Origin: Campylobacter jejuni
GTDB lineage: Bacteria > Campylobacterota > Campylobacteria > Campylobacterales > Campylobacteraceae
Length of the DNA: 64,000 nucleotides
Assembly: GCA_014305285.1 (NCBI GenBank)
Contig: JACRSG010000009.1
Span: forward strand, 19,089-83,088
Direction of reading: 5' to 3'
In this document: piece by piece, positions 9,344-19,084 of the stretch
How the letters are laid out: every line of letters begins with the position of its first letter
How positions within the stretch are numbered: position 1 is the first letter of the stretch
Position numbers and translations under genes: made by a program
The notes under the pieces: model-generated
The model's input: only the letters and a program-made list of their open reading frames with translations
The model's database searches: none
What the model was told of the DNA's origin: nothing

Positions 9344-10681
9344 TTATTTAATAAAATAATCTCCATCAAAACTGATTAAAGAATATTTCCTTTCATCACC
9401 CATACTTTGAGTTAGTTCTTTGATGCTTAAAAAACTTAGCGTATCAGCTTCTACATATTCACGTACTTCTTCGGTATTTTTATTTGCACTGATAAGTTCT
9501 TCAAAAGTTGGAGTATCTATACCGTAAGTATCAGGAAATTTGATCTCAGGGCAAGCTATGGCAAGATGAATTTTGCTCGCTCCTGCAGCACGAAGTAAAG
9601 AAATTATTTTTTTAGAAGTTGTGCCACGCACCAAGCTATCATCAATTATTACAATTTCTTTGCCTTCTAAAACTTTACGCATAGGGTTGAGCTTTAGTTT
9701 TACTTTTAAATTTCTAAGCTCTTGGGTTGGTTCTATAAAGGTTCTTCCTACATAGTGGTTTCTTACTATCGCCATTTCAAGAGGGATTTGTAAATATTGT
9801 GCAAAGCCTATAGCTGCACTTACTCCACTATCTGGCACAGGAACAACAAAGTCTGCTTTGTAAGCAAATTTTTTAGCTAAAGCTTCACCCATTTTTTTAC
9901 GTACTTCATAAACACTCTTGCCTTCCACTATACTATCAGGTCTAGCAAAATAAATGTATTCAAAAGCACAAATTTTAGGAGTTTGAGAAAAAAGTTCTAT
10001 GCTTTCAAATTTATCATTTCCCTGAGTAAAAATAAGCATTTCCCCTGGTTTAACATCACGAATAAATTCAGCCTCTATGAGATCAAAAGCGCAAGTTTCA
10101 CTAGCGACTATATAACCTCCATCTTTTAAACGCCCTAAAGATAAAGGACGCACCCCATAAGGATCTCTTACAACATAAAGTTTATTTTTGCTTGCTAAAA
10201 CAAAACAATAAGCCCCTATACATTCTTTTAAACTCTCAATAAATCTATCTTTTAGGCTTTCTTGTTTACTTCTTGCGATAAGATGGACAACATTTTCTGT
10301 ATCCATATTGGTTTGAAAAATAGCTCCATCTTGAATCAATCTTGATCTTACTTCTTCTTTATTGACTAAATTTCCATTATGCGCTAAAGCAATATCACCT
10401 AAAACTGAAGTAGCTGCTATGGGCTGAACATCGTTTAAGCTTGAATTTCCTGCTGTAGAATAGCGATTATGTCCTATAGCGATTTCACCCTCTAAAGTTT
10501 TTAGGTTGTCAGGATTAAAAATTTGACTCACTTCGCCTTTGGCTTTAATAGTCTTGATATTTTTACCATTACTTACACTAATACCACTTGCTTCTTGGCC
10601 ACGGTGTTGCATAGCAAAAAGTGCATAATACGCATAAGTGCTAGCATTTTTTGAATTGATAATTCCTACAACTGCACACAT
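9344..10681 (-). CDS. purF: Amidophosphoribosyltransferase
   Basis: The 445-residue enzyme starts purine synthesis by converting PRPP and glutamine to phosphoribosylamine. The N-terminal nucleophile Cys is residue 2 (MCAVVGIIN), exposed after Met removal. The glutaminase domain carries IGHNRYSTAG near 93 and AHNGNLVN near 124. The C-terminal PRTase domain has VVPVPDSGVSAAIGFA and the PRPP loop VIIDDSLVRGTTSKKI near 345. There is no long propeptide. It is followed 1 nt later by dapB on the same strand. Confidence 0.95.
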   Translation of the reverse strand: MCAVVGIINSKNASTYAYYALFAMQHRGQEASGISVSNGKNIKTIKAKGEVSQIFNPDNLKTLEGEIAIGHNRYSTAGNSSLNDVQPIAATSVLGDIALAHNGNLVNKEEVRSRLIQDGAIFQTNMDTENVVHLIARSKQESLKDRFIESLKECIGAYCFVLASKNKLYVVRDPYGVRPLSLGRLKDGGYIVASETCAFDLIEAEFIRDVKPGEMLIFTQGNDKFESIELFSQTPKICAFEYIYFARPDSIVEGKSVYEVRKKMGEALAKKFAYKADFVVPVPDSGVSAAIGFAQYLQIPLEMAIVRNHYVGRTFIEPTQELRNLKVKLKLNPMRKVLEGKEIVIIDDSLVRGTTSKKIISLLRAAGASKIHLAIACPEIKFPDTYGIDTPTFEELISANKNTEEVREYVEADTLSFLSIKELTQSMGDERKYSLISFDGDYFIK

Positions 10682-10682
10682 T

Positions 10683-11411
10683 TTAAATTCCTAAAAAATC
10701 ATTAATTGAATACATTTTTGTTTCTTGCTTGCTAAGCCAAATAGCGATTTTAATCGCACCTTTAGCAAAAGTCGCCCTTGAAGTAGCGGTATGATTAAGT
10801 TCTAAAAACTCGCCATCTTCATAAAAACCTACCGTATGGCGTCCTACTATATCGCCACCTCTTAAACTCATCACAGCAATTTCATCTTTACTTCTTTCAC
10901 CTATAATGCCATCTCTTCCATTTACTCTTACTTTTTCAAGTTCTAAATTTCTAGCTTTTGCTACACTTTGAGCTAAAGTCATAGCCGTACCACTTGGAGC
11001 ATCTTTTTTATGACGATGATGCATTTCTAAAATTTCTATATCAAAATTTTTTAACATTTGACTCGCTTTGCTAGCAAGATAATTTAAAACTGCAACACCT
11101 AAAGACATATTGGTCGCATAAAAAATCGGCATAACTTCACTAGCACTTTGCATCAAATGTAAAATTTTCTCATCAAGTCCTGTTGTACCTATTACCAAAG
11201 GCTTAGGCATAGTTCTTGCATAGTTTAAAAGCTCATGAGTTCCATTTGGGGAAGAAAAATCAATAATCACATCGCTTTTTTCAAAAAGCTCTTCTAAATT
11301 TCCACCCTTATCATAAAGTATTGAAATTTGTGTTTGTGTTTCGCTTTTTAAACACTCTTCAATCTGTTTTCCCATGCGTCCTTTAGCACCATAAATTCCT
11401 ATTTTAATCAT
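10683..11411 (-). CDS. dapB: 4-hydroxy-tetrahydrodipicolinate reductase
   Basis: The 242-residue enzyme reduces the heterocyclic precursor in lysine/diaminopimelate synthesis. It has the N-terminal dinucleotide-binding [15 protein letters not shown] and the family signature [15 protein letters not shown] near 129, containing the catalytic His and Lys. It also has the [10 protein letters not shown] and GTTGLDE segments. It lies immediately upstream (in transcription order) of purF with a 1-nt gap, so both are probably on one transcript. Confidence 0.95.
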   Translation of the reverse strand: MIKIGIYGAKGRMGKQIEECLKSETQTQISILYDKGGNLEELFEKSDVIIDFSSPNGTHELLNYARTMPKPLVIGTTGLDEKILHLMQSASEVMPIFYATNMSLGVAVLNYLASKASQMLKNFDIEILEMHHRHKKDAPSGTAMTLAQSVAKARNLELEKVRVNGRDGIIGERSKDEIAVMSLRGGDIVGRHTVGFYEDGEFLELNHTATSRATFAKGAIKIAIWLSKQETKMYSINDFLGI

Positions 11412-11473
11412 CTTTTTCCTTGAAAATAAAATCCTGATTTTAGCATTTATTTTGTAAATTTTAAATAATAAAA

Positions 11474-12655
11474 TTAAGCTTTATGATTTTTTAATTTATA
11501 TAAATTATCTAACAATTTTGCTTCTTCTCCTAAGCCCTTGCTATGATAAAATTTTAAATTTTTACTAAGATATTTTTGCTCCACCCAGCCACCAAAATCA
11601 TGCGGATAAAGATAGTTTTGTTTTTCTTGATGATTGTTATTAAGATAATTAGGTATTTCTAAAGCTTCATTATTTTTTACATAGTTTAAAGCTTCATTGA
11701 TAGCTTTGTAGCTTGCATTGGATTTGATTGCACTTGCTAAATAAACTACGCATTGGGCTAGGATAATTCTTGCTTCAGGATAACCTATATTTTTAACAGC
11801 TTCTAGAGTGGAAACTGCTAAATTTAAAGCATTTGGATCGGCATTTCCCACATCTTCACTTGAAAAAATCACCAAACGCCTAGCGATAAAATCTGCACTT
11901 TCTCCTGCATCAATAAGTCTTGCAAGATAATAAATCGCCGCATCAACATCGCTTCCGCGTAAACTTTTTATCATTGCACTTGCTAGGATATAATGTGTAT
12001 CTTTTGAGCTAACACCTTCGCTATTTATGGTGTTGCGAAGTTTTTTAAGATTTTCAAGACTGATATGTTTTTCATCTAAAACCAAGACAAATTCCAGCAA
12101 ATTTAGCATAGCTCTTGCATCAGCACTTTTAAGTAAAAAATCTTTAGCTTCTTTATCAATGCTAAATTTCATTTTTTCTTGTACGCGCAAGAGTAAAGTT
12201 TCAAGTTCCTTTACTCCTAAAGATTTAAATTCAAAAAGCATGGAACGACTTCTTATGCCAGAACTTAAAACAAAATAAGGATTTTCAGTGCTTGCACCGA
12301 TTAAAATTAAACGATAATTTTCCATAGGAATTAAAAGCATTTCTTGTTGGGTTTTGCTAAGGCGGTGAATTTCATCAATAAAAATTAAAGGTTTATAAAG
12401 ACTATTTTTATAATTGTCTAAAATTTTTCTTAGTTCTTCGAGTTTAAAATTTCCTCCATCAAATTCATAAAAATCTAGGCCAAATTCTTTTGCTATAACT
12501 CTAGCAAAAGTTGTTTTTCCAGAACCTGCTGTTCCAAAAAAAATACTATGAGGAAGTTTTTGTAAAGCGGTAAATTTTTTAAAAATTTCTATAAGCTCAT
12601 ATTGTCCTAAAATATCATCAAAATTTTCAGGGCGAAAGGTCAAGGCTAGGCTCAT
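11474..12655 (-). CDS. rarA: Replication-associated recombination protein RarA (MgsA)
   Basis: The 393-residue AAA+ clamp-loader-like ATPase acts at stalled replication forks. It starts [14 protein letters not shown], typical of RarA, with Walker [14 protein letters not shown] near 40, Walker [18 protein letters not shown] near 90 and sensor 1 [11 protein letters not shown]. The C-terminal half has the MgsA tetramerisation region with [22 protein letters not shown] and [14 protein letters not shown]. Its ATG overlaps the stop of the upstream membrane-anchored protein (TAATG). Confidence 0.93.
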   Translation of the reverse strand: MSLALTFRPENFDDILGQYELIEIFKKFTALQKLPHSIFFGTAGSGKTTFARVIAKEFGLDFYEFDGGNFKLEELRKILDNYKNSLYKPLIFIDEIHRLSKTQQEMLLIPMENYRLILIGASTENPYFVLSSGIRSRSMLFEFKSLGVKELETLLLRVQEKMKFSIDKEAKDFLLKSADARAMLNLLEFVLVLDEKHISLENLKKLRNTINSEGVSSKDTHYILASAMIKSLRGSDVDAAIYYLARLIDAGESADFIARRLVIFSSEDVGNADPNALNLAVSTLEAVKNIGYPEARIILAQCVVYLASAIKSNASYKAINEALNYVKNNEALEIPNYLNNNHQEKQNYLYPHDFGGWVEQKYLSKNLKFYHSKGLGEEAKLLDNLYKLKNHKA

Positions 12656-13782
12656 TAATTTAAATCCATATTTGAAAATTCGCTACCATTAATTTTTAGT
12701 TGAGGATTAGCTAAGCTATCATAAGATAAATTTAGAAAAAAGTTATTATTTTCTTTTAAAAAATATTGATTTAAACCTCCATAATTTTCAGTCCAAATAA
12801 AAATTTTATCAGGCTCATCTGAACTGATAATTTGTAATTTTGCTTGATAAGTATTGTTAATATTTAAATTGCCTTGTAGACTGATATTTTGTTTATTTTT
12901 TTCAAGAATTAAATTTTGTATTTTTAGAGTAAGATTTTTTTGAATAAAATGAGTGATATTAAAATTTGAATCAAGAAATTTATTTATAGTTATATTAAAT
13001 TTTGTTTTGTCAAAATTCAAATTCTGACCCAATAAAGATTTAAGATCAATATCAATTTCATTGGATTTTCCTTGTATGTTTAAGCTTACTGTTGAATTTT
13101 CTTCACTAAAATTTACTTGGTTTTTGCTGTAAAAAGAATTGATTTTATTGTTATCTAGTACAAGATAATCAAAGTTGATCTCTTGTTGGCTATCGCTAAA
13201 TAAATTTAAATCATAAAATTGTACAAGATTGTTAAAAAATTGTTCGTAATTTAAATTTTGTAATACAAATCTAGTATAAAATTGAGAACAATCAATCCTA
13301 TCAAAATGTATTTTAATGTTTTTAATTTCTAAATTTTTATTCATTAAAACTTCAATATATCCGCCGTTTATGATGGTATCTCCGCCTTCGCTACTCAAAT
13401 TTATATCTTTAATATTTAGAAATATTTTAGAATTGTTATCGTGTAATTTGAGAGTAAAAGTTCCTAATTTATTATTTTTTAACACTTTATCTAAAAAATT
13501 AAAAGGATTTGTAAAATCTCCTTTTATAATTTTATTTAAGAAAAAATAATTATTAAATTGAAGGTTAATTTTGGTTGAAAGCTGTGTATGAGAGTGATTT
13601 AAAGTAAAACTTCCCTTAGAAGTTAAAAAACCTTTTTTGAAGTAAATATCTGTAATTGTATAATTAGGATTGCTGTTTTTACTCAATTTATTAAATAAAA
13701 GTTCGTTAGTGTATCCTATATAAAATATATGAATAATAAAACCTAATATAAAACAAAAAATAATAAAAATCCATTTTTTCAT
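12655..13782 (-). CDS. Membrane-anchored protein of unknown function (YdgA/DUF945-like)
   Basis: A 375-residue protein with one N-terminal membrane segment (WIFIIFCFILGFIIHIFYIG, residues 4-23). A long Asn-, Leu- and Phe-rich extracytoplasmic part of probable beta structure follows. The pattern of repeated short amphipathic strands resembles the DUF945/YdgA or AsmA-like envelope proteins, but I recognise no catalytic motif. It precedes rarA with a 1-nt overlap, which probably reflects operon packing rather than shared function. ATG follows AAGG; the 134-nt gap upstream separates it from the next minus gene. Confidence 0.7.
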   Translation of the reverse strand: MKKWIFIIFCFILGFIIHIFYIGYTNELLFNKLSKNSNPNYTITDIYFKKGFLTSKGSFTLNHSHTQLSTKINLQFNNYFFLNKIIKGDFTNPFNFLDKVLKNNKLGTFTLKLHDNNSKIFLNIKDINLSSEGGDTIINGGYIEVLMNKNLEIKNIKIHFDRIDCSQFYTRFVLQNLNYEQFFNNLVQFYDLNLFSDSQQEINFDYLVLDNNKINSFYSKNQVNFSEENSTVSLNIQGKSNEIDIDLKSLLGQNLNFDKTKFNITINKFLDSNFNITHFIQKNLTLKIQNLILEKNKQNISLQGNLNINNTYQAKLQIISSDEPDKIFIWTENYGGLNQYFLKENNNFFLNLSYDSLANPQLKINGSEFSNMDLN

Positions 13783-13892
13783 TATTTACCTTGGATCATA
13801 ATGTAAATGTTATTTTATAAATTGCTTGTTAAAAAAGAGTTTAAATTTTTATTTAAGAGTAGTGAAGTGGTTTAGTAAAGAATAATTTTTAT

Positions 13893-13913
13893 AAACCCCT
13901 TAATAAGGGATTT
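13893..13913 (-). terminator. Probable terminator after the small periplasmic protein gene
   Basis: A 9-bp stem (AAATCCCTT paired with AAGGGGTTT, one G-U pair) with a 3-nt loop starts just after the stop codon of the upstream minus-strand gene. It is followed by an AT-rich stretch rather than a clean U-tract. Confidence 0.5.
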
Positions 13914-13916
13914 ATA

Positions 13917-14264
13917 TTAATAAGCTTTTTTATAACATTGAATTTCAATTTTTCTAGCTACTGGAATAGCTTGAGTATTTGGTGTAGCAGGTGTTCCATA
14001 AGAAATTTTACTTTCTAAAAAATTTCCAACCTGTAAATCTTTAAAAGTTCCATCTTTATCTGTTCCAAAAATACCACAATCATCCATTTCTATTTCGGTA
14101 TTTGGTAGAACTTTTATAGCCATTTGTCCACCATAAATTGAGTCAATAAGTAAGGTTTTATTGTTATCGTAAATTTGTGCAATAGTGCCTTCAAGTTTTA
14201 AACTATCTGCAAAAAGCATTGAGCTAGTTAAAAATGCTGATGCAAGTAAAATACTTTTTTTCAT
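13917..14264 (-). CDS. Small periplasmic protein, unknown function
   Basis: A 115-residue protein with a clear signal peptide (MKKSILLASAFLTSSMLFA, cleaved before DSLK), giving a mature protein of about 96 residues. The mature part (LKLEGTIAQIYDNNKTLLIDS) looks like a small beta-barrel of the OB/DUF5666 type. Two cysteines (DDCGIFG and IEIQCYKK) could form a disulphide in the periplasm. An AAGGAGAAA ribosome site precedes the ATG and a clear TATAAT lies about 30 nt upstream. It stands alone between a terminator and a divergent transporter gene. Function is not recognised. Confidence 0.75.
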   Translation of the reverse strand: MKKSILLASAFLTSSMLFADSLKLEGTIAQIYDNNKTLLIDSIYGGQMAIKVLPNTEIEMDDCGIFGTDKDGTFKDLQVGNFLESKISYGTPATPNTQAIPVARKIEIQCYKKAY

Positions 14265-14294
14265 AATTATTTCTCCTTGATGTAAAGTGATGAC

Positions 14295-14300
14295 ATTATA
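14295..14300 (-). promoter_or_regulatory. -10 box (TATAAT) for the small periplasmic protein
   Basis: On the minus strand, TTTTATAATGTCATC sits about 30 nt before the ATG. The T-rich upstream stretch without a clear -35 is typical of Campylobacter sigma70 promoters. Nearby on the plus strand, the motif GTGAAGTGAATGTGAAG shows short GTGAA(G) repeats that could be an operator, though this is speculative. Confidence 0.45.
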
Positions 14301-14555
14301 AAATTTTTAAGTGAAGTGAATGTGAAGTTAAAAATTTTGACTTTCAAATGAATACGCTTTTTTTCCTTTGCATAGTATAAATTAAAATATTCATATTTAT
14401 AGCAAAATAATTACAAATTATTTTTTTATTCTTGTTTAAAATGGTTACATTAGGAAATATATTTCTTTAAAAAAGTATAAATTAAACACATATAAGTTGG
14501 ACTTAAAATATCCTATTTTATATTATCGGATAAAAATGATACAAAAGGATAGGAT

Positions 14556-15902
14556 GTGGAAATTTTTTTAGCTTTATTGGGTTTTTTCTCGTTAGGATTG
14601 ATAGTTTGGTTTTTGCTAAAAGATTATACTACTCCAGCGCTGGCTTTTATAAGTGTAAGTATTAGCGTAGCTTGTGTTTTGCTTATTCTTGAGCAGCTTG
14701 GTTTTGGTGTAGGTGCAGCTTTAGGGGTTAAAGGAGGTGTTTTTGATATTAAAACATTGGTTGCTTTTATTAAAGATGGAGTTAAAAGCGTAACGGATAC
14801 GGCAGCTTTGTTTGTTTTTTCTATACTCTTTTTTAGTGTTTTAAATGCGAGCGGTTTTTTTATTAAAATTTTAAATGCGTTTTTATCAAAAATGAAAGCC
14901 AATGTATATCAAGTTTGTATTCTTACTGTTTTTATTACCGCTGCTGTACATTTAGATGGTTCAGGTGCTTCTACTTTTCTTATCGTAATACCTGCATTAT
15001 TACCTATTTATGAGCGTTTAGGTATAAGAAAGACTTCGATGTTATTGATTATTACTTCAGCTATGGGGGTTATGAATGTTATTCCTTGGGGTGGTCCTAC
15101 TTTAAGAGCGGCCACTAATATAGGGATGGATGCAAATTTGCTTTGGCACCATATTATACCTATTCAGATTGTAGGTTTGGTTTTATCCCTTCTTTTGGCA
15201 ATTTGGATTGCTAAGATAGAAATAAAAAGAGGTGCAGGTGCAGGGAACTTGTCAGGAATAAATTTAAATATAGAAAAAAGCGAACACCATAATGAAAAAT
15301 GGTTTTGGCTAAATTTGCTTGTAGCTATTGGGGTTATTGGGCTTTTAATTAGTGGTATTATCCCTAGCTATATTTGCTTTATGATAGGACTTGCAATAAT
15401 TTTACCGCTTAATTATCCTAATTTAAAAATAGCTAAAAAAGTTTTAGATCGTGCAAGTGGTGGTGCAATACTTATGTATATTACTTTAATTGGTGCTGGG
15501 ATATTGATAGGCGTATTTGATAAAAGTGGCATTATGGAGAAAATGGGTGTTTTGATTTTAAATTTTGTTCCAGATTATTTAGGTGCTTATATTCCTTTGA
15601 TGGTAGGGATATTAGCTGTTCCAATGGCAATTATTTTTTGTACAGATTCTTATTTTTATGGAGTGATGCCTATAGTTTTGAGTGTAACTAAAGCTTTTGG
15701 TGCTGAACCTCTAACTATAGCTATTATCATGGTGATAGCAAGAAATTGTGCGACATTTATTTCTCCTGTTGTGCCTGCAACTTTACTAGGTTGTGGTTTA
15801 GCAGAGGTTAATATTAAAGATCATATTAAAAGAAGCTTTTTTTATATATGGGGCATAAGTATTATTTGCTTGATTTTTGCTGAGGTAGCTGGGATAATAT
15901 AA
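14556..15902 (+). CDS. CitMHS-type citrate/carboxylate transporter
   Basis: A 448-residue polytopic inner-membrane protein with about 12 hydrophobic segments, of the citrate-Mg/H symporter (CitMHS) family within the ion transporter superfamily. Characteristic re-entrant motifs are HLDGSGASTFLIVIPALLP near 132 and the mirrored FCTDSYFYGVMP near 368. The start is GTG, after AAAGGATAGGAT. No other gene shares its transcript clearly; it lies 177 nt before the OPT transporter. The substrate is inferred from family only. Confidence 0.8.
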   Translation: MEIFLALLGFFSLGLIVWFLLKDYTTPALAFISVSISVACVLLILEQLGFGVGAALGVKGGVFDIKTLVAFIKDGVKSVTDTAALFVFSILFFSVLNASGFFIKILNAFLSKMKANVYQVCILTVFITAAVHLDGSGASTFLIVIPALLPIYERLGIRKTSMLLIITSAMGVMNVIPWGGPTLRAATNIGMDANLLWHHIIPIQIVGLVLSLLLAIWIAKIEIKRGAGAGNLSGINLNIEKSEHHNEKWFWLNLLVAIGVIGLLISGIIPSYICFMIGLAIILPLNYPNLKIAKKVLDRASGGAILMYITLIGAGILIGVFDKSGIMEKMGVLILNFVPDYLGAYIPLMVGILAVPMAIIFCTDSYFYGVMPIVLSVTKAFGAEPLTIAIIMVIARNCATFISPVVPATLLGCGLAEVNIKDHIKRSFFYIWGISIICLIFAEVAGII

Positions 15903-16079
15903 TTACAATAAAAGAACTTTTGATTTTTCAATGATTAGTTCATTGTTTTATGATATTTTTGAGTCAAAAATTTATAAAAATATAAGTGTTTTTTTGTATT
16001 ATTTTACTTTAGAGAAAAATTATAAATTTAAACTTATAAGAATATTTTTTAAGTTGAAAGTAAATTTTAAAACGGAGAA

Positions 16080-18077
16080 ATGATGCACAAAAAACAAAAT
16101 TTACCAGAACTTACCTTAAGGGGTTTGGTTTTGGGAAGTATTTTAACTATTATTTTTACAGCTTCAAATGTATATTTGGGGTTAAAAGTGGGGCTTACTT
16201 TTTCATCATCAATTCCAGCCGTGGTTATTTCCATGGCGGTTTTGAGTCTTTTTAAGACTTCAAATATTTTAGAAAATAATATGGTTCAAACTCAAGCTTC
16301 AGCAGCAGGAACTTTATCATCAGTTATTTTTGTTATCCCAGGACTTTTTATGTGTGGATATTGGAGTGAATTTCCACTTTGGCAAACTTTTATGATATGT
16401 CTTTGTGGTGGTGGACTTGGGGTGCTTTTTACTATACCCTTAAGAAGGGCTATGGTGGTTGAAAGCAAGCTTGCTTATCCTGAAGGTAGAGCCGCGGCTG
16501 AAATTTTAAAAGTAGCCAATAAGGATCAGAGTAGTAAAAAAGGAAAAGAAGGCATTAAAGAAATAGCATTAGGCTCTTTTATAGCTGCTATTTTTAGTTT
16601 ATTAAGCAATGGTTTTAAACTTGCTGCAAGTGAGAGTAATTTTGCTTTTATTTGGAATAAAATGGCTTTTGGTTTTTCTATGGGATATTCTTTGGCACTT
16701 TTAGGAGCGGGTTATTTAGTCGGTTTAGCAGGTGCTATAGCTCTTTTTGTGGGTATGTTTTTAGCTTGGGGTATTTTTACTCCTTATCTTTCAAATTTTG
16801 AATTTGATAGTGCAAAAAATGCTGTAGATTTAGCTTCTAGTGTATGGCGTTCTAAAGTAAGGCTTATAGGAACAGGAGCTATTGCTATAGCAGCACTTTG
16901 GACTTTAATAGAACTTTTAAAACCTGTTATTGAAGGTATTAAAGAAATTATTAAAAATGTTAAAATTGCTAATCAAGAAAAAAATGAAAGAACAAACATA
17001 GATCTTTCTTTAAAAAGTATTTTTATACTTTTTGTTTTAATGGTTATGGGTTTATTTATTACTTTTTATAGTTTTGTTGAAGATGCTAATTTAAGTATTT
17101 ATTATCAAATGCTATTTTCATTTGTTGGAACTTTAGTTTCTGTTTTAATAGGTTTTTTTGTTGCAGCAGCTTGCGGATATATGGCAGGACTTGTAGGATC
17201 TTCTTCTAGTCCTATTTCTGGAATCGGACTTATTGGTGTTATTATTTCTTCTATTGTTTTTTTGGTTTTAGGTGTGAAACTTTTTCAAGATCCTACGCTT
17301 TCTAAATTTGCAGTAGCATTAGCTATTTTTACTACTAGTGTTATTTTAGCTACAGCTGCTATTTCAAATGATAATTTACAAGATTTAAAGACAGGACATT
17401 TAGTCGGAGCTACTCCTTGGAAACAACAGGTTGCTTTACTTGTAGGCTGTGTTTTTGGTGCTTTGACTATAGTTCCTGTTTTAAATTTGCTTTATCAAGC
17501 TTACGGTTTTGTTGGATCAATGCCAAGAGAGGGCATGGATGCTTCATCGGCTTTAGCGGCACCGCAAGCAAATTTAATGAGTACTATCGCTCAAGGAATT
17601 TTTTATCACAATATCGAGTGGGGTTATATGGTTTTTGGTGTATTTGTAGGAATTTTAATGATTATTATAGATAAAATTTTAAGAAGAACGCAGAAAATGT
17701 CTTTGCCTCCTTTAGCCGTTGGAATAGGTATTTACCTTCCACCTGTTGTAAATATACCTTTAGTTATAGGCGGAATTTTAAAATATATTGTAATGCAATA
17801 TTTGGCTAAAAAATATGCAAAAAATTCTCATAAAGAAGAAAAACTTTCAAATTGTGAGCAAAGAGGTACGCTTTTTGCTTCAGGGCTTATAGTGGGTGAA
17901 AGTATTTTTGGGGTAATTATCGCAGTAATTACTGTATTTTCAGTAAGTATGGATGGTAGCGAAAATCCTTTAGCTTTAAATTTAACAAATTTTCATGATA
18001 GTGAGCTTTTCGCACTTATCTTTTTTGTGGGAGTTGTATTATATTTCATTAAGCGTATTGTTAAAAAAGATTCTTAA
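16080..18077 (+). CDS. OPT family oligopeptide transporter
   Basis: A 665-residue membrane protein with about 15-16 hydrophobic segments. It matches the bacterial OPT family, with LRGLVLGSILTIIFTASNVYLGLKVGL at the start, a YPEGRAAAEIL segment near 135, and the repeat GYMAGLVGSSSSPISGIG near 370. The family takes up short peptides or metal-peptide chelates by proton symport, and Campylobacter relies on amino acids and peptides for carbon. ACGGAGAA precedes two tandem ATG codons (16080 and 16083), either of which could be the start. A GC-rich hairpin follows the stop. Confidence 0.88.
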   Translation: MMHKKQNLPELTLRGLVLGSILTIIFTASNVYLGLKVGLTFSSSIPAVVISMAVLSLFKTSNILENNMVQTQASAAGTLSSVIFVIPGLFMCGYWSEFPLWQTFMICLCGGGLGVLFTIPLRRAMVVESKLAYPEGRAAAEILKVANKDQSSKKGKEGIKEIALGSFIAAIFSLLSNGFKLAASESNFAFIWNKMAFGFSMGYSLALLGAGYLVGLAGAIALFVGMFLAWGIFTPYLSNFEFDSAKNAVDLASSVWRSKVRLIGTGAIAIAALWTLIELLKPVIEGIKEIIKNVKIANQEKNERTNIDLSLKSIFILFVLMVMGLFITFYSFVEDANLSIYYQMLFSFVGTLVSVLIGFFVAAACGYMAGLVGSSSSPISGIGLIGVIISSIVFLVLGVKLFQDPTLSKFAVALAIFTTSVILATAAISNDNLQDLKTGHLVGATPWKQQVALLVGCVFGALTIVPVLNLLYQAYGFVGSMPREGMDASSALAAPQANLMSTIAQGIFYHNIEWGYMVFGVFVGILMIIIDKILRRTQKMSLPPLAVGIGIYLPPVVNIPLVIGGILKYIVMQYLAKKYAKNSHKEEKLSNCEQRGTLFASGLIVGESIFGVIIAVITVFSVSMDGSENPLALNLTNFHDSELFALIFFVGVVLYFIKRIVKKDS

Positions 18078-18080
18078 TTT

Positions 18081-18098
18081 TTGGGGTTAAAACCCCAA
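18081..18098 (+). terminator. Hairpin after the OPT transporter gene
   Basis: TTGGGGTT, AA loop, AACCCCAA: a perfect 8-bp stem 4 nt after the stop codon, followed by TTTAATCCCTTTT. The GC block is conspicuous against the AT-rich background and suits a rho-independent terminator. Confidence 0.6.
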
Positions 18099-18113
18099 TT
18101 TAATCCCTTTTGA

Positions 18114-18119
18114 TATAAT
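18114..18119 (+). promoter_or_regulatory. -10 box (TATAAT) for uppP
   Basis: TTTTGATATAATTTTTC, an extended -10 with upstream T-rich stretch, lies about 34 nt before the uppP ATG and immediately after the preceding hairpin. Confidence 0.45.
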
Positions 18120-18152
18120 TTTTCTTTTGTAATTATCATTTAAGGATATAAA

Positions 18153-18956
18153 ATGGAAAATTTATATGCTTTAATACTTGGAATTATAGAAGGTTTGACT
18201 GAGTTTTTACCTGTTTCTTCAACAGGTCATATGATTTTAGGTACGACTATTTTAGGTATTAATATAGATGAGTTTTGGAAAAGCTTTTTGATTATTATCC
18301 AGCTTGGTTCTATTTCGGCGGTAATTTTTGTATTTTGGCGTAAATTATTTCAAAGGCTTGATATTTGCTTAAAACTTGCGGTTGGATTTTTTCCTACTGG
18401 AGTTATAGGGTTTTTTGTAGCAAAATACTTAAATGCTTTATTTAATGGTTGGGTTGTGGTTGGAATGCTTATTTTTGGTGGTGCTGTGTTTATTCTTATA
18501 GAACTTGCACACAAAAATAAACAATATCATATCAATTCCTTAGAAGAAATAAGTTTTAAACAAGCTTTTTCTATAGGTATTTTTCAATCTTTAGCCATGA
18601 TTCCTGGAACTTCAAGAAGTGGGGCAAGTATTATTGGTGGGCTTTTGTTAGGATTTAATAGAAAGGTAGCTGCTGAATTTAGTTTTTTGCTTGCCATTCC
18701 AACGATGATTATTGCTACAGCTTATAGCATTTATAAAGAGCCTGAATTGCTTAGTAACGCAAATTCTTTAATTCCTTTAGGCATAGGTTTTATCACCGCT
18801 TTTGTTGTTGCGGTTTTAGTTATAAAATTTTTCTTAAAATTTATTTCTAAATTTGATTTTATCCCTTTTGGAATTTATCGCATTATTTTAGGATTTGTTT
18901 TCTTTTATTTGTATTATAGTGGGATTTTAAACGCTGGAAGTGAATTTAAGCTATAA
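18153..18956 (+). CDS. uppP: Undecaprenyl-diphosphatase UppP (BacA type)
   Basis: A 267-residue membrane enzyme that dephosphorylates undecaprenyl pyrophosphate to recycle the cell-wall lipid carrier. Both catalytic motifs are intact: [17 protein letters not shown] (residues 13-29) and [13 protein letters not shown] (near 150). About eight membrane segments fit the family and length. AAGGATATAAA precedes the ATG. It stands between a terminator and thrS and likely forms its own unit. Confidence 0.95.
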   Translation: MENLYALILGIIEGLTEFLPVSSTGHMILGTTILGINIDEFWKSFLIIIQLGSISAVIFVFWRKLFQRLDICLKLAVGFFPTGVIGFFVAKYLNALFNGWVVVGMLIFGGAVFILIELAHKNKQYHINSLEEISFKQAFSIGIFQSLAMIPGTSRSGASIIGGLLLGFNRKVAAEFSFLLAIPTMIIATAYSIYKEPELLSNANSLIPLGIGFITAFVVAVLVIKFFLKFISKFDFIPFGIYRIILGFVFFYLYYSGILNAGSEFKL

Positions 18957-19084
18957 ATAAATATTAAATTTATTCTAAGATTTTTTTAAAAATAAGCTGA
19001 ATTTCAAAAATAATTAAGTCTTAGAAAGTTAAAATTAGAACTTTATAAACACTCACAGAGTAAGTGAGCGACAAAGGGTTAAAT

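Noticed and set aside
14265..14555. A small RNA or short gene between the periplasmic protein and the citrate-type transporter
   Set aside because: The 290-nt gap shows only a minus-strand TATAAT, GTGAA-like repeats and AT-rich sequence. I saw no stable fold, start with ribosome site, or terminator to support a gene.
19064..19084. GTG start adding seven residues to threonyl-tRNA synthetase
   Set aside because: No ribosome site lies before it, whereas AAAGGG precedes the ATG at 19085 and the family normally starts there.
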